From the NCBI RefSeq assembly GCF_005144585.1, contig NZ_SSMQ01000022.1:1-64000 (forward strand): a stretch of 64,000 bases of DNA. The letters run 5' to 3'. Of this stretch, positions 1 to 14,422 are shown in pieces (within the stretch, counting starts at the first letter, position 1; every line of letters begins with the position of its first letter). Made by a program: the position numbers and the translations under genes. Under the pieces are notes generated by a model that saw only the letters and a list, made by a program, of their open reading frames with translations, searched no databases and was not told the origin of the DNA. The DNA is from Polyangium fumosum (GTDB lineage Bacteria > Myxococcota_A > Polyangia > Polyangiales > Polyangiaceae).

Positions 1-1
1 G

Positions 2-133
2 CTCTTTTATTCTTTCGTGGAGAGCGCGAAGCTCTGCGGGCTCGATCCGAAAGCGTACCTGCGTACGGCCATCACCGCGGCGGTGCGCGGGGAGCGAATT
101 CCCCTGCCTCATGAGATAGCCGCTCGGAGATAG
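2..133 (+). CDS. IS66-type transposase, C-terminal fragment cut by the window edge
   Basis: An open frame enters from the left edge and stops with TAG after 43 residues. It reads roughly FYSFVESAKLCGLDPKAYLR, which matches the conserved C-terminal tail of IS66 transposases (Y-S-L-x-E-[ST]-A-K-x-x-G-[LV]-[DE]-P-x-x-Y-L). IS66 transposases are DDE enzymes whose catalytic core lies further upstream, outside the window. Whether the element is intact cannot be judged. The 269 nt between this stop and the next gene show no convincing coding sequence or inverted repeat. Family assignment rests on the tail motif only. Confidence 0.7.
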   Translation, partial: LFYSFVESAKLCGLDPKAYLRTAITAAVRGERIPLPHEIAARR

Positions 134-402
134 AGCGCGAGCCGACGTCGCGTCCCTCGGTCGTCCGCGCCGAACACCGGCGCGAAGAGAGCGGGCGTGT
201 GTCCCCAGAAAATGTACGCGTATGACGAACGCTGCCTCGCACGAGCGCTTGCGCAGACGTCTGCGCGCGCTTGCTGTCGAAGCTCGATGCCGCCCGGCGG
301 CCGGACGAACGCGCGTGCGCGCGGCGCCTGCCACGGCGGCGGGCCGGCGTCCAGACGGGGGTGAGCGAGGTGATACATCTCAGCCGGAGGACACGGCCTC
401 GT

Positions 403-1374
403 TCAGCCCGCCCGAAAGCCCACGGGCGCGATCCATGCGAGCACGATCATCACGCAAAGCAGGATCCATATCACGTCGGGCATGGTGGGCTGCCCGAGCT
501 CGGGCCTTCGCGCGAGCAGCGGATCCTCGATGCGCGGGCGGCGGAAGAGGCGCGGCCACGGGACCGCGAAGAGGAGGAGCAGCGACATCGGCTCCAGATA
601 AGGCATCGTGCAGAGCAGGAGGATGTGGAGGTGCAGCACCCAGATCGCCGCCGTCCACGCGAGGCGCCATCGCGCGCCGAAGAGCAGGACGAACGAGCCG
701 CCCTCGATCACGAGCGTCGCAAACGCCGACAAACGCGCGAGATCCGGGCTCTCGATCAGGGCGCGCCGATAGGCGAGCAGCCAGGGAAAGCTCGCGAGCG
801 GCTCCTGCGAGAGGACGAGCCAGCGAATTTGACTCGGGTTCACCCAGCCAAACCCCGACACGAAGAGCTTGCTCAGCGCCGAGCCCACGTACCCGGCCGC
901 GATGCAGGCCATCGCGCCCGCCTCGGCGAGCGATTCGCGCAGCGGGCGTCCCTCGGGCGTCAGCGCGTCGCGCCCGGCGACGACGCGAGCCCAAACGAGA
1001 CCGAGGACCCAGCCGAAGAGCATCGCCCCCGGGAAAAAGCAGTTGCGCGACGGCGTGCCGAAGAGCTCGGTTCGCCACTGGCTCAGCACCGCCATCCACC
1101 CGATCGCCCACGCCCCGGCGGTGATGACGAAGCGATCGAACGCGAGGAAAATGAGGCCGACCGCGACGAGCCCGAAGAGCACCCAAGCGAGGGCCGGCGT
1201 GTTCGGCAAGAAGCGCAGGAGCCCCGGCGCCCTGGGGGCGAAATGGGGATCCTTCGCCATGCTCGCCACCTCGAATGCCGCGTCCAGGAAGACGACCCCC
1301 GCAATCACGGCGAGCCCCACGCGCAGCGGGGTCCGCGAATGGCCGTCGTACGGCGAGCGATACACGAGGCTCAC
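403..1374 (-). CDS. HTTM-like polytopic membrane protein
   Basis: A 323-residue protein with several strongly hydrophobic segments (roughly residues 18-38, 58-80, 86-100, 160-180, 228-250, 255-285, 300-320), so an integral inner-membrane protein. The pattern, including a segment rich in Trp, His and Leu (W-V-L-H-L-H-I-L-L-L) near residues 245-255, resembles HTTM proteins, the membrane fold related to vitamin-K-dependent carboxylase. I see no separate catalytic domain. Its GTG start overlaps the stop of the upstream gene as GTGA, indicating translational coupling. HTTM identity is moderate; membrane location is firm. Confidence 0.65.
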   Translation of the reverse strand: MSLVYRSPYDGHSRTPLRVGLAVIAGVVFLDAAFEVASMAKDPHFAPRAPGLLRFLPNTPALAWVLFGLVAVGLIFLAFDRFVITAGAWAIGWMAVLSQWRTELFGTPSRNCFFPGAMLFGWVLGLVWARVVAGRDALTPEGRPLRESLAEAGAMACIAAGYVGSALSKLFVSGFGWVNPSQIRWLVLSQEPLASFPWLLAYRRALIESPDLARLSAFATLVIEGGSFVLLFGARWRLAWTAAIWVLHLHILLLCTMPYLEPMSLLLLFAVPWPRLFRRPRIEDPLLARRPELGQPTMPDVIWILLCVMIVLAWIAPVGFRAG

Positions 1375-1835
1375 GGCGCCCTACGGCGCACGCGGCAAGA
1401 GGCGAGCTCGCAATCCTGGCTCGCCGGCGGCCCCGGGCGATCTTCGAGGGTCCACGTCCGCCAGACGATGTGCGCGTCCTCCATTCCGGCGGCGTCGCTC
1501 GTGACATGCGCGTCGAGGTAGACCTGGAGGTCGCGGGGCACGTATTCGACGTGGCCCTGATCCCCGGGCGCGCAATGCCGGACCTCGTCGAGCTTGGGCC
1601 ACGAAGGCGCGCAGGAAAAACCGTCGAACGCCGTGATCTCCGCGGCCTCGCCCGACGCGCCCACCACGAGGACCCGCGACGCGACGTCGGGCGAGCGCCC
1701 CGCGTACATGCCGAAGGCCGAGAGCGGAAAGAAATTACCGACGCCCCGGGCCGCGAGGAGATACGCGATCGCAATCGCCCAGGCGGCCACGCCGGCGCGC
1801 GCGCGACGTTCGTCCCGGTACGGCCCGCTCGACAT
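1371..1835 (-). CDS. Single-pass membrane protein paired with the HTTM-like protein
   Basis: A 154-residue protein of unknown function. I start at the Met of MSSGPYRDERR, because 22 residues further upstream would run into the divergent promoter region. An Arg-rich N-terminus precedes one transmembrane helix (about residues 17-35, AGVAAWAIAIAYLLAARG), followed by a soluble domain of about 110 residues with four Cys. The stop overlaps the next start by 4 nt (GTGA). Small partners carrying a large extracytoplasmic domain are often encoded beside HTTM proteins, so a two-subunit complex is a reasonable inference. The 89 nt to the divergent cytochrome gene must hold both promoters. Confidence 0.6.
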   Translation of the reverse strand: MSSGPYRDERRARAGVAAWAIAIAYLLAARGVGNFFPLSAFGMYAGRSPDVASRVLVVGASGEAAEITAFDGFSCAPSWPKLDEVRHCAPGDQGHVEYVPRDLQVYLDAHVTSDAAGMEDAHIVWRTWTLEDRPGPPASQDCELASCRVRRRAP

Positions 1836-1924
1836 TGACGGGAGCCTACCACTCACAAATCGCGGCGCGCAACACCCCGAAGGGCCTTGGCACATCGCCA
1901 CGGGCCGTCGTACCCTCCGGCGTC

Positions 1925-2998
1925 ATGCGTACCCTCCCGGCTCTCGCCCTCGCGGGCCTCTGCTTGCTCCTCGCCCCCCACGCGCTCGCGGATGGCGATC
2001 CCGCGCGCGGCAAGCAGCTCCTCTTCGAGCGCGGATGCGCGGCCTGCCATTCCTTCGACGGCTCCGCGCGCCCCGGGCCGACCTATCACAGCCTCGTCGG
2101 CAAGACACGCAAGGTCGTGACGCAGGAAAAACCCCGCGAGATCGTGGCCGATGAGGCCTACATCCGCCGCAGCATCGTCGAGCCGAACCACGACGTCGTC
2201 GAGGGATACATGCCCGGCGCCATGCCGGGGCTCGCGATGCGCGAGGGCGACGTCGACCACCTCGTCGCCGCGATCCTCGAGATCGGCGGCGCCCCGAAGG
2301 CCGAGCCCGCGAAAGGCGCAAAGGACGGGAGCCTCCGCGCGATCGCGTCCGCGACGCTGCTCTTCGTCCTCGGCCACATTGGCCTGTCGAGCGTCACCCT
2401 CCGGCGCCCCCTCATCCAGAGGCTCAGCGAGAAGGGCTTTCAAGGGATCTATTCGCTCCTCGTCCTCGCGGCGTTCGTCTGGATGATCTTCGCCTATCGC
2501 GCGGCGCCCTACGTCGAGCTCTGGCGCGCCCCGCCGTGGACGCGCTGGATCCCGCTCGTGGTCATGCCGATCGCGTTTTTCTTCCTGGTCTGCGGGTATT
2601 CCACGCAAAACCCGACGCAGATGATGCAGGAGAAGGCGGTGGGCGCGGAGCCGCGAGGGATCGTGCGGATCACGCGTCATCCGGCATTGTGGTCGTTCGC
2701 GCTCTGGGGGATGGCCCATCTCCCGCCGAACGGGGACGTCGCCTCGATCTGCCTCTTCGGCGGGATCACCTTCCTGGCCATCGCGGGGATGCTGCACATC
2801 GACAGCCGGCGCAAGATCGCGCTCGGCGAAGCGTGGGAGCCGTTCGCCGCGAAGACCTCGCTCGTGCCGTTCGCCCGCGGCGGCATGGGCAAGGCCATCG
2901 CCGAGATCGGCGTCGTGCGGTTCGTCGTGGCGATCCTGCTTTACGTGGGCATGCTGCACGGACACAGGCTCGTCATCGGCGTCTCGGCGATGCCGTAA
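1925..2998 (+). CDS. Cytochrome c-NnrU fusion protein
   Basis: A 357-residue protein with three parts. Residues 1-21 form a Sec signal peptide (MRTLPALALAGLCLLLAPHALA). A single-heme cytochrome c domain follows at about 25-120, with CAACH near residue 40 as heme attachment and a late Met-rich stretch (Y-M-P-G-A-M-P-G) offering the distal Met. A multi-helix membrane domain fills about 140-357 and matches the NnrU family (H-I-G-L near its start, R-I-T-R-H-P motif, G-D-x-x-S). NnrU proteins are linked to denitrification and membrane redox or isoprenoid-type chemistry. The start is the Met opening the signal peptide; in-frame upstream codons are non-coding in character. The heme would face the periplasm. 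The fusion itself is unusual. Confidence 0.8.
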   Translation: MRTLPALALAGLCLLLAPHALADGDPARGKQLLFERGCAACHSFDGSARPGPTYHSLVGKTRKVVTQEKPREIVADEAYIRRSIVEPNHDVVEGYMPGAMPGLAMREGDVDHLVAAILEIGGAPKAEPAKGAKDGSLRAIASATLLFVLGHIGLSSVTLRRPLIQRLSEKGFQGIYSLLVLAAFVWMIFAYRAAPYVELWRAPPWTRWIPLVVMPIAFFFLVCGYSTQNPTQMMQEKAVGAEPRGIVRITRHPALWSFALWGMAHLPPNGDVASICLFGGITFLAIAGMLHIDSRRKIALGEAWEPFAAKTSLVPFARGGMGKAIAEIGVVRFVVAILLYVGMLHGHRLVIGVSAMP

Positions 2999-3018
2999 TC
3001 CACCGGGGCCTTCGCCGC

Positions 3019-5139
3019 TCACGCGTCCGTCAGGGGAATCCCGCAGAGATTCGCGATCAACGAGACGAGCCGCCCGAGGTCCACCGGCTTCGGCACGTGC
3101 CGCTGGAACCCCGCGGCGAACGCGCGCTGGCTGTCCTCGCTCCGCGCATACGCCGTCAGCGCGATCGCCGGGGTTCTCCCGCCAAACTCCGCGGGCAACG
3201 TGCGGATGCTCCGGATCAGCGCATATCCATCCATGCCTGGCAATCCGATGTCACTCACGAGCACGTCGGGCCGGGACCGCGAAAGATCGTGAAGCGCCTC
3301 GTCGCTCGACGCGGCGAGGGTCACGGTCGCGCCACGGTCTTCGAGGACACGCCGCAAAAGCGCGCGGGCGTCCTCCTCGTCATCGACGACGAGCACCTTG
3401 AGCCCCACGAGCCGGACCTGCTGCTCCTGTGCCGCGGCCTCGTCCTCGGACGCGCGCGTGACCGGCGTGCTCCGGATGGGCAGCTCCACGGTGAACGTCG
3501 CGCCCCTCCCGATGCCGTCGCTCGCCGCGGCAATCGTCCCGCCGTGCGCCTGGACCATTTGCTTGACGAGCGCGAGCCCGAGCCCGAGCCCGCCATGGCG
3601 CCGCGCCGTGGAGCCGTCCGCCTGCCGGAACGCCTCGAAGACGTACGGCATGAACGCAGGATCGATGCCCTGCCCGGTATCGGTCACCCGGAGCAGGAGG
3701 TTCGAACCCGAAAGCGCTGCGCTGAGTGCGACCTGCCCGCCTTTCGGCGTGAATTTGATTCCGTTCGAAAGGAGGTTCCAGACGACCTGCTGGAGCCGCT
3801 CGGGATCGCCGAGCGTGAAGCCCAAGGGGCCGACCTGGATCGTGAGATTCACGCCGCGCGCCTCTGCCACGGGGCGGAGCGATTCGACGGCGGCCTGCGT
3901 GATCTCCACGAGGTTCGTCGGCACCATGTCGAGCCGGAACTTGCCGCTCACGATACGCGAGATGTCGAGCACGTCGTCGATGATACGCGCCTGCGCCCGC
4001 GCATTGCGCTCGATCACCGAGAGCGCCCGCTCGACCTGCGGCGGCGCCTTTTGCCGCGCGAGGACCGCCCAGCCGAGGATCGCATTGAGCGGCGTCCGGA
4101 GCTCGTGCGAGACCGTGGCGAGGAACTGATCTTTCGCCTGGCTCGCGAACTCCGCCTCGGCGCGCGCGGCGCGCTCGCGCTCGAGCAACGCGGCGCGCTC
4201 GGCCTCGTGCGCCGCGCGCTGGAGGTGCCGGGCCACGGCCCAGGCCGCGCGCTCCGCCATGGCCGCAAAGAGCCGCTTCTCCGCATCGGAAAACCCGCTC
4301 GCGCGGCTCGATCCGACGAGGGCGACGCCGACGACCTCTCCGAAATGGAGCAGCGGCACGCCATAGAGGGCGCGCGTGGCGCTCGTTTCGAGGCAGGCGC
4401 AATCGGGGAAGGCCTGCGCGCCCTCCACCTCGACCGGCTCCTTCCGCGCCGCGATCGTCCCGCAGAGGCCCTCACCGATCCGCACGGAAATGTCTTCGTC
4501 GGCGTGTGGGCCCACCGCGGCGCGCACGCGGAGCACCTCGCCCTCCCGGAGCAGCACGGTCGCCGTATCCGCGGCGTCCGCGGCGCCGAGGAAGATATCG
4601 ATCAGCTCGCGCAGGAGCACGCCGAGGTCATCCGTATCGAGGGCCGCCGTCGCGATACGCTCGAACGCCACGAGCCTGCGCACGGCCTCGTCGCGCTCCC
4701 GCGTCCGCAGCTCGACCTGCGCTTTGCGGATCTCCTCCCTTTGCTGGAAGAGGTCCACGAAGGCCTTCACGCGGGCGCGGAGCACGTCGACGTTGAAGGG
4801 CTTCGTGATGTAATCGGCCGCCCCCAGCGCGTATCCACGCCGCGCGTAGGCCTCGTCGCGGTGGATGGCCGTCAAGAACAGGATCGGCACCTCGCGGCCG
4901 TGCTCGGTCGCGCGCATTCTGCGGGCGACCTCGAACCCGTCCATGTCCGGCATCTGGACGTCGAGCAACACGACCGCAAACGGCTCGCGACGCGAGGCTT
5001 CCAGGGCCTCGACCCCTGATTTCGCCTCCACGAGCCGCGCGCCGAGCGGCTTCAGCACCGCGGCGAGGACGAGGAGGTTTGCCGGTGTATCGTCGACGAG
5101 CAGGACGCTCGCCGGCGCCGTGCGTTGTTCCGCGTTCAT
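3019..5139 (-). CDS. Cytosolic hybrid histidine kinase, REC-GAF-HisKA-HATPase-REC
   Basis: 706 residues without a membrane segment. Domains in order: receiver 1 (10-128, acidic pair D16-D17, phosphoacceptor D60, K113), GAF sensor (165-305), charged linker (305-335), HisKA with SHELRTPLN and phosphorylatable H345, HATPase (435-555, N-box at N459, DTGQGID, GGLGLGLAL), receiver 2 (580-700, D630). The layout suggests a kinase activated through its N-terminal receiver that relays to a C-terminal receiver. The gene begins 22 nt after the stop of the HAMP-array kinase on the same strand, so the two are probably cotranscribed, and the larger kinase may feed receiver 1. No HPt domain is visible, so the final output partner is unknown. 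Confidence 0.9.
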   Translation of the reverse strand: MNAEQRTAPASVLLVDDTPANLLVLAAVLKPLGARLVEAKSGVEALEASRREPFAVVLLDVQMPDMDGFEVARRMRATEHGREVPILFLTAIHRDEAYARRGYALGAADYITKPFNVDVLRARVKAFVDLFQQREEIRKAQVELRTRERDEAVRRLVAFERIATAALDTDDLGVLLRELIDIFLGAADAADTATVLLREGEVLRVRAAVGPHADEDISVRIGEGLCGTIAARKEPVEVEGAQAFPDCACLETSATRALYGVPLLHFGEVVGVALVGSSRASGFSDAEKRLFAAMAERAAWAVARHLQRAAHEAERAALLERERAARAEAEFASQAKDQFLATVSHELRTPLNAILGWAVLARQKAPPQVERALSVIERNARAQARIIDDVLDISRIVSGKFRLDMVPTNLVEITQAAVESLRPVAEARGVNLTIQVGPLGFTLGDPERLQQVVWNLLSNGIKFTPKGGQVALSAALSGSNLLLRVTDTGQGIDPAFMPYVFEAFRQADGSTARRHGGLGLGLALVKQMVQAHGGTIAAASDGIGRGATFTVELPIRSTPVTRASEDEAAAQEQQVRLVGLKVLVVDDEEDARALLRRVLEDRGATVTLAASSDEALHDLSRSRPDVLVSDIGLPGMDGYALIRSIRTLPAEFGGRTPAIALTAYARSEDSQRAFAAGFQRHVPKPVDLGRLVSLIANLCGIPLTDA

Positions 5140-5161
5140 GGCTTCCTGAGGGGCAAAGAGG

Positions 5162-10702
<5,541 letters not shown>

Positions 10703-10807
10703 TCCTCGTTCCCCAGGGACGTCCTTGGTCCGCTGCATGAGCGGTCTTCACCCAGTGTGGTCAAGGCCCCGGCATAGCTTTGTTTGGGACAGCACGCTTG
10801 CATCATC

Positions 10808-11320
10808 ATGCATGAGGCCGTCACGTCCGCGATTGCACGGCTTGCCCGTCTTCCCATGTCGTCGCCGCTCGGTTGCGAGGTGTTCGCTCGAATGGTACGC
10901 CCACGACTGGGAGAGACATTGGCCGAGGAGCGGCGATTACCCGACGAGGTCGCGCGGTTCATCGCCGACCACATCACTTCCGTGGAGCAGCTCGAGATCC
11001 TGCTCCTCCTGCGCGGCGCTCCGGACGACGCGTGGACCGCCCGCGCGATCTGCGAGGCGCTCCGCACGAGCGAGCAATCGGTCATCCGCCGCCTCGCGGA
11101 CCTGGAGGCGAGCGGGCTCGTCGCGTCGCGCCCCGGCTCCAAGGTGCCCGTCTACCGGTACGCCCCCGCGACGCCCTCGCTCGACGAGGGCGTCGCGCGT
11201 TTATCGGCGGCGTACACGGAGCTCCGTTACAAGGTGCTCGACAGCATTTTTTCGAACCCGATCTCCGATCTGCACGTGTACGCTGAGGGGTTCCGGTTCA
11301 GAAAGGATCGGGATGGCTGA
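10808..11320 (+). CDS. Winged-helix transcriptional regulator
   Basis: A 170-residue protein from this ATG. Residues about 60-125 have a winged-helix pattern: E-Q-L-E-I-L-L-L-L, then TARAICEALRTSEQSVIRRL as the helix-turn-helix, then G-L-V-A-S-R-P-G-S for the wing. This is the layout of MarR/ArsR-like and PadR-like regulators. It is divergent from the giant kinase. Its 3' end overlaps the next start by 8 nt, so it is cotranslated with two small membrane proteins. The start is uncertain: TTG 10784, ATG 10808 and ATG 10856 are in frame and none has a clear ribosome binding site. It may regulate its own operon or act as a cytosolic sensor for the membrane pair; that is inference. Confidence 0.75.
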   Translation: MHEAVTSAIARLARLPMSSPLGCEVFARMVRPRLGETLAEERRLPDEVARFIADHITSVEQLEILLLLRGAPDDAWTARAICEALRTSEQSVIRRLADLEASGLVASRPGSKVPVYRYAPATPSLDEGVARLSAAYTELRYKVLDSIFSNPISDLHVYAEGFRFRKDRDG

Positions 11321-11570
11321 GACCGTTTATGCGCTCTGCCTGCTGGCCAGCCTGGTCTGCGCGGCGCTCCTGCTCAAGAACTACCGATATACCCGCCTGC
11401 GCCTCATTCTGTGGACAGGCCTCTGTTTCTCCGCGATGGCCCTGAACAACCTGCTGCTCCTCACCGATCTCCTGATCGGGCCGCTCGCCGATCTGTCGAT
11501 CCCGCGCGTCGCGACCGCGGTCATCGCAGTCGGGCTCCTCCTCTACGGAATGATCACGGAGGTCACGTGA
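11313..11570 (+). CDS. DUF5985-type small membrane protein, first of a pair
   Basis: 85 residues with three hydrophobic helices (about 3-21, 31-54, 65-82) and a basic loop NYRYTRLRL, consistent with a tiny inner-membrane protein. The pattern L-L-x-x-Y-x-x-x-x-x-x-L-I-L-W-x-x-x-C-F matches small DUF5985 proteins, which I know as adjacent pairs in myxobacteria and other proteobacteria. The ATG lies inside the 3' end of the wHTH gene (8-nt overlap), and its stop overlaps the next GTG as GTGA. No function is established. Confidence 0.75.
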   Translation: MAETVYALCLLASLVCAALLLKNYRYTRLRLILWTGLCFSAMALNNLLLLTDLLIGPLADLSIPRVATAVIAVGLLLYGMITEVT

Positions 11571-11848
11571 TCCAGCTCCTCTCGGGCATGTTCGTAGGCA
11601 TGGCCCTGGCCGTCAGCTTGTTTTTCCTTCGATTCTGGCGGAAGAGCCGCGAGCGGCTGTTCGCGCTGCTCTCGCTCGTCTTCGCGCTCCTCGCGGTCGA
11701 GCGCTCGGTCCTCGCGTTCGTCCGCGGCGACCACGAGAGCAGGCATTGGATCTTTCTCGTGCGGCTCTTGGCGTTCGCGCTCCTCATCGCGGGCATCGTC
11801 GACAAGAACCGGCGTCAGCCGCGCCGATTCACGTTTCGCCCGCGTTGA
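11567..11848 (+). CDS. DUF5985-type small membrane protein, second of a pair
   Basis: 93 residues starting at a GTG that overlaps the previous stop (GTGA). Three hydrophobic helices (about 2-21, 31-52, 64-82) are separated by the basic loop FWRKSRERLF, and the tail is strongly basic (KNRRQPRRFTFRPR), which should lie in the cytoplasm. It is a divergent paralogue of the upstream 85-residue protein with the same topology, suggesting a heterodimer. The stop is 1 nt from the converging methyltransferase stop, so no room remains for a separate terminator. Confidence 0.75.
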   Translation: MIQLLSGMFVGMALAVSLFFLRFWRKSRERLFALLSLVFALLAVERSVLAFVRGDHESRHWIFLVRLLAFALLIAGIVDKNRRQPRRFTFRPR

Positions 11849-11849
11849 T

Positions 11850-12584
11850 TCACTTCACGCAGGACACCACCTCGGCATGAGGAAGGCGGAGGTATTCGGT
11901 CCAGTATTCGGCCCCGAGCGCCGTGATCCCCTCCGGGGCGATCTGCGGCGGGTGCCAGACGACCTCGCGCAAGCCGGCTCCCCGCAGGGCTTCCTCGTAG
12001 GTGGCGCGGCTCCAGTGATGCGCGGAGATCGTGAACGGCAGCCCCGGCGCGACGCTCGTCAGCGTGGCGACGTCGCCATCTCCCTTGCCTTGTGACGCCA
12101 CTTCGAAGCCGTATTTCCGATAATACGAGGCGTCCGCGAGCTCGATGTCGGGGCTCATGCAAATGGACACGAGGCGGCCGCCCGGCGCGAGGGAGGCGAA
12201 CAGGCTCGTGCACATGTCGCGCAGCACCTCCCGCGTCGGCGCGTAATGCAGGAGGTAGGTCGCGGCGACGACGTCGAAGGTGCCGAGGCCACGGGCGCTC
12301 GCGGCGTCGAGCACGTGGTACTCGATGCCGAGCGGCTGCGACGCTTCGAGGTGACGCGCATAGTCGATCATGCCCTCGGAGTTGTCGATGCCCACGACAC
12401 GCGCCGCGCCGCGCTGCTGGAATCGACGGCTGTAGAGCCCCGTGCCGCAGGCGACGTCGAGCACCGAGCGGCCCTTGATGTCGCCGAGCGCCTGGAAGAA
12501 CGTGTACTCCTCGTAATATTTTCGTAATGGCAGCTCGGCCGTGAGGTTCGTGATGGCTGCGAGTGTGTCGTATTGGCTACTCAT
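11850..12584 (-). CDS. Class I SAM-dependent methyltransferase
   Basis: 244 residues. Motif I is VLDVACGTGLYSRRF near residues 42-56, motif II is V-V-G-I-D-N-S, and the post-I region DVVAATYLLHYAP follows, the usual seven-strand Rossmann methyltransferase. Small-molecule targets are common for this subgroup (ubiquinone or toxoflavin-type enzymes), but the substrate cannot be read from the sequence. The start ATG has AGAGAGGAAC just upstream. The gene lies 14 nt downstream of the multiheme lipoprotein on the same strand and is likely cotranscribed, though the functional link is unclear. Confidence 0.8.
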   Translation of the reverse strand: MSSQYDTLAAITNLTAELPLRKYYEEYTFFQALGDIKGRSVLDVACGTGLYSRRFQQRGAARVVGIDNSEGMIDYARHLEASQPLGIEYHVLDAASARGLGTFDVVAATYLLHYAPTREVLRDMCTSLFASLAPGGRLVSICMSPDIELADASYYRKYGFEVASQGKGDGDVATLTSVAPGLPFTISAHHWSRATYEEALRGAGLREVVWHPPQIAPEGITALGAEYWTEYLRLPHAEVVSCVK

Positions 12585-12598
12585 CTGGTTCCTCTCTT

Positions 12599-14308
12599 TC
12601 AGAGTTCGATCAACGCCTGCGCGGCGACCACGGGGATCGACGGCCGCGCGCTCGCCATGCCGGAAAAACGCACCGCGGCAGGGTGCGGCACCCGCGCGAG
12701 CGCGTCGAGCTCGGTGGGACGCACCGATTGATACAGGAGCTCGACCGTCACGCGCCGGACCGCCGCGCCGCCCTCGATCTTGTACGTGACGCGGTCGAAG
12801 CCGGCCTGGAACGTGCCGTCGCCCGAGACGCCCACGGGCCCGATCCAGTCGATCCACGTATCCGCGCTCGACCAGCCCAGGGGCAGGAGGCGATTGTCTT
12901 TCACAAACCCAACCGACGCGAGCGGCCGATGCGTGGGCGCGCCCGTGGCGTCCTTCGCGACGGCCTCGTAGACCTGCACCTCGGATTCTTTCGTGACGAG
13001 GTCGAGGTGCGGCAGGACCGCATCGGCCCGATCGAGCCGCGCGCCCGCGCGATCCACGAGGGCGCCCGTCGCGTCGAACCCGCCCGACTCGAAGAGCACG
13101 TCGCCGCCCGCGCCCTCGGCGCGCAAATGAAGCCACGCGCGCCGGCTCGGATACCCCGTGGGGAACTTGTGCCCCGCGTGGTTCTCGACCTGCACCTCGA
13201 CGGAGAGCGCGCTGCCCACCATCGACGCCGAGAGGATCTTGACGCCGCCCCCCTCGGCGATGTGCGCCTCGGCCCGCGCCGCCGATTGTTCGAGCTCCTC
13301 CGGCGCCACGCTCGCGCCCGTCCATTCGACGTTGTCCGCGAGGATCCGCAGCATGTAGGAATTGCCTCCGCTGAACCGATGCTGCCCGTACGGCGTGCGC
13401 TCGCCGAGCCCCGCGGGGAACTTGGCAATGGGAGAGGAGATGTCGACCTTCGCCGCGTCCTGCGTGGGCAAATGGCAGGTCGCGCAAGGGACGCCCGACG
13501 CGAACGTGGAGTTTTTCCATTCCAGGTAGGGCGCCTGCTCCAGGAAATCCCCCACGCGCTGGTCGCCCTTCATGACGGGCACGAGCACCGTATGGCACGT
13601 GGCGCAGACCTCGCTCTTCGTGATGTGCGTGGAGGCGGTGGGCGTGTAATTCACGATGAGCTCCATCGGATCGACCTTGGGCACGAGGTGCGGGCCATAG
13701 ATCTTCCGCTCGTATCCAATGACGAACCCGCCCCCGAAGCTCTGCGTTTTCCCGAGCCCATCGTCGGCGATCTGGTGGCACAACGTGCAGGTGACCCCGT
13801 CGCGGGCGAGGTGCGCCTCTTCGCCGTCGCCCGCGACGAGGGCGTCGAACGTCAAATGCGCGCCCGCCTGCGCTTGCTCCTCGGACCCGGCCGGCGCGTG
13901 GCAACGCGTGCACGTCTCCTCGACGAACGCTTCGCGACCCGAATGCTTGACGAGCTCCTCGCCGAAGACCGCGAGGTAATATGGATCCCGCGCGGCGAAT
14001 GCCATCATCGAGCTTCGCCACAGATACACCGGCGAGATGTCGTTGCCGGCGGTGTCGTGCATCACGGCCGATTCCGGCCCGGCGAAGTGGCATTGCCCGC
14101 ACTGGCTGCTGGTCGCGAAACGATCGGTGTTCGTGGGCAGGACAGGCGGGAGCGAATCGAGCGGCGGGGGGAGCACGACCTCGGGTTCGGGCTCGGGTCC
14201 GGGTCCGGGCCCGCCGCCGGGCGGTGTCTCCCCGCAGGAAACCCCGAGGGGCCAAAGGAGCAGCAAGATGCCTGCGCTCCGAGCGTATCGGGTGTTCGTC
14301 GCGTTCAT
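12599..14308 (-). CDS. Pentaheme c-type cytochrome lipoprotein
   Basis: 569 residues from the Met of MNATNTRYARSAG. A signal sequence ends in a lipobox-like L-G-V-S-C, followed by a Gly/Pro-rich spacer. Five CxxCH heme sites are visible: CGQCH, CTRCH, CTLCH, CATCH and CATCH, all in the first 300 residues. The C-terminal half has no heme motifs and looks beta-rich. This resembles the cytochrome c554/multiheme family that carries electrons in the periplasm or at the outer membrane. Lipidation and spacer suggest it is tethered facing the periplasm or outside. The in-frame upstream Met at 14404 would place the signal peptide internally, so I rejected it. Confidence 0.85.
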   Translation of the reverse strand: MNATNTRYARSAGILLLLWPLGVSCGETPPGGGPGPGPEPEPEVVLPPPLDSLPPVLPTNTDRFATSSQCGQCHFAGPESAVMHDTAGNDISPVYLWRSSMMAFAARDPYYLAVFGEELVKHSGREAFVEETCTRCHAPAGSEEQAQAGAHLTFDALVAGDGEEAHLARDGVTCTLCHQIADDGLGKTQSFGGGFVIGYERKIYGPHLVPKVDPMELIVNYTPTASTHITKSEVCATCHTVLVPVMKGDQRVGDFLEQAPYLEWKNSTFASGVPCATCHLPTQDAAKVDISSPIAKFPAGLGERTPYGQHRFSGGNSYMLRILADNVEWTGASVAPEELEQSAARAEAHIAEGGGVKILSASMVGSALSVEVQVENHAGHKFPTGYPSRRAWLHLRAEGAGGDVLFESGGFDATGALVDRAGARLDRADAVLPHLDLVTKESEVQVYEAVAKDATGAPTHRPLASVGFVKDNRLLPLGWSSADTWIDWIGPVGVSGDGTFQAGFDRVTYKIEGGAAVRRVTVELLYQSVRPTELDALARVPHPAAVRFSGMASARPSIPVVAAQALIEL

Positions 14309-14422
14309 GGCAGATCCCTCCGATCTGTGGGTCCGGGCGCCATCAAACCAGAGCCCTGCGCGGGAGGCGATGACATTGTGCAGACAGCGTGCGAGGACGT
14401 TCAACCACTGGGATGGAACGTC

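Noticed and set aside
134-402. Possible gene between the IS66 fragment and the HTTM-like gene
   Set aside because: Only Arg/Ala-rich frames without starts or motifs; treated as intergenic.
2536-5019. Long plus-strand frame opposite the REC-GAF hybrid kinase
   Set aside because: Runs across the NnrU end and an antisense kinase; Arg-rich product with no motif, so a shadow frame.
12585-14255. N-terminal extension of the methyltransferase through the pentaheme gene
   Set aside because: The open frame there is antisense-free but out of frame with the five CxxCH motifs and has no protein character; the methyltransferase has its own ribosome binding site.
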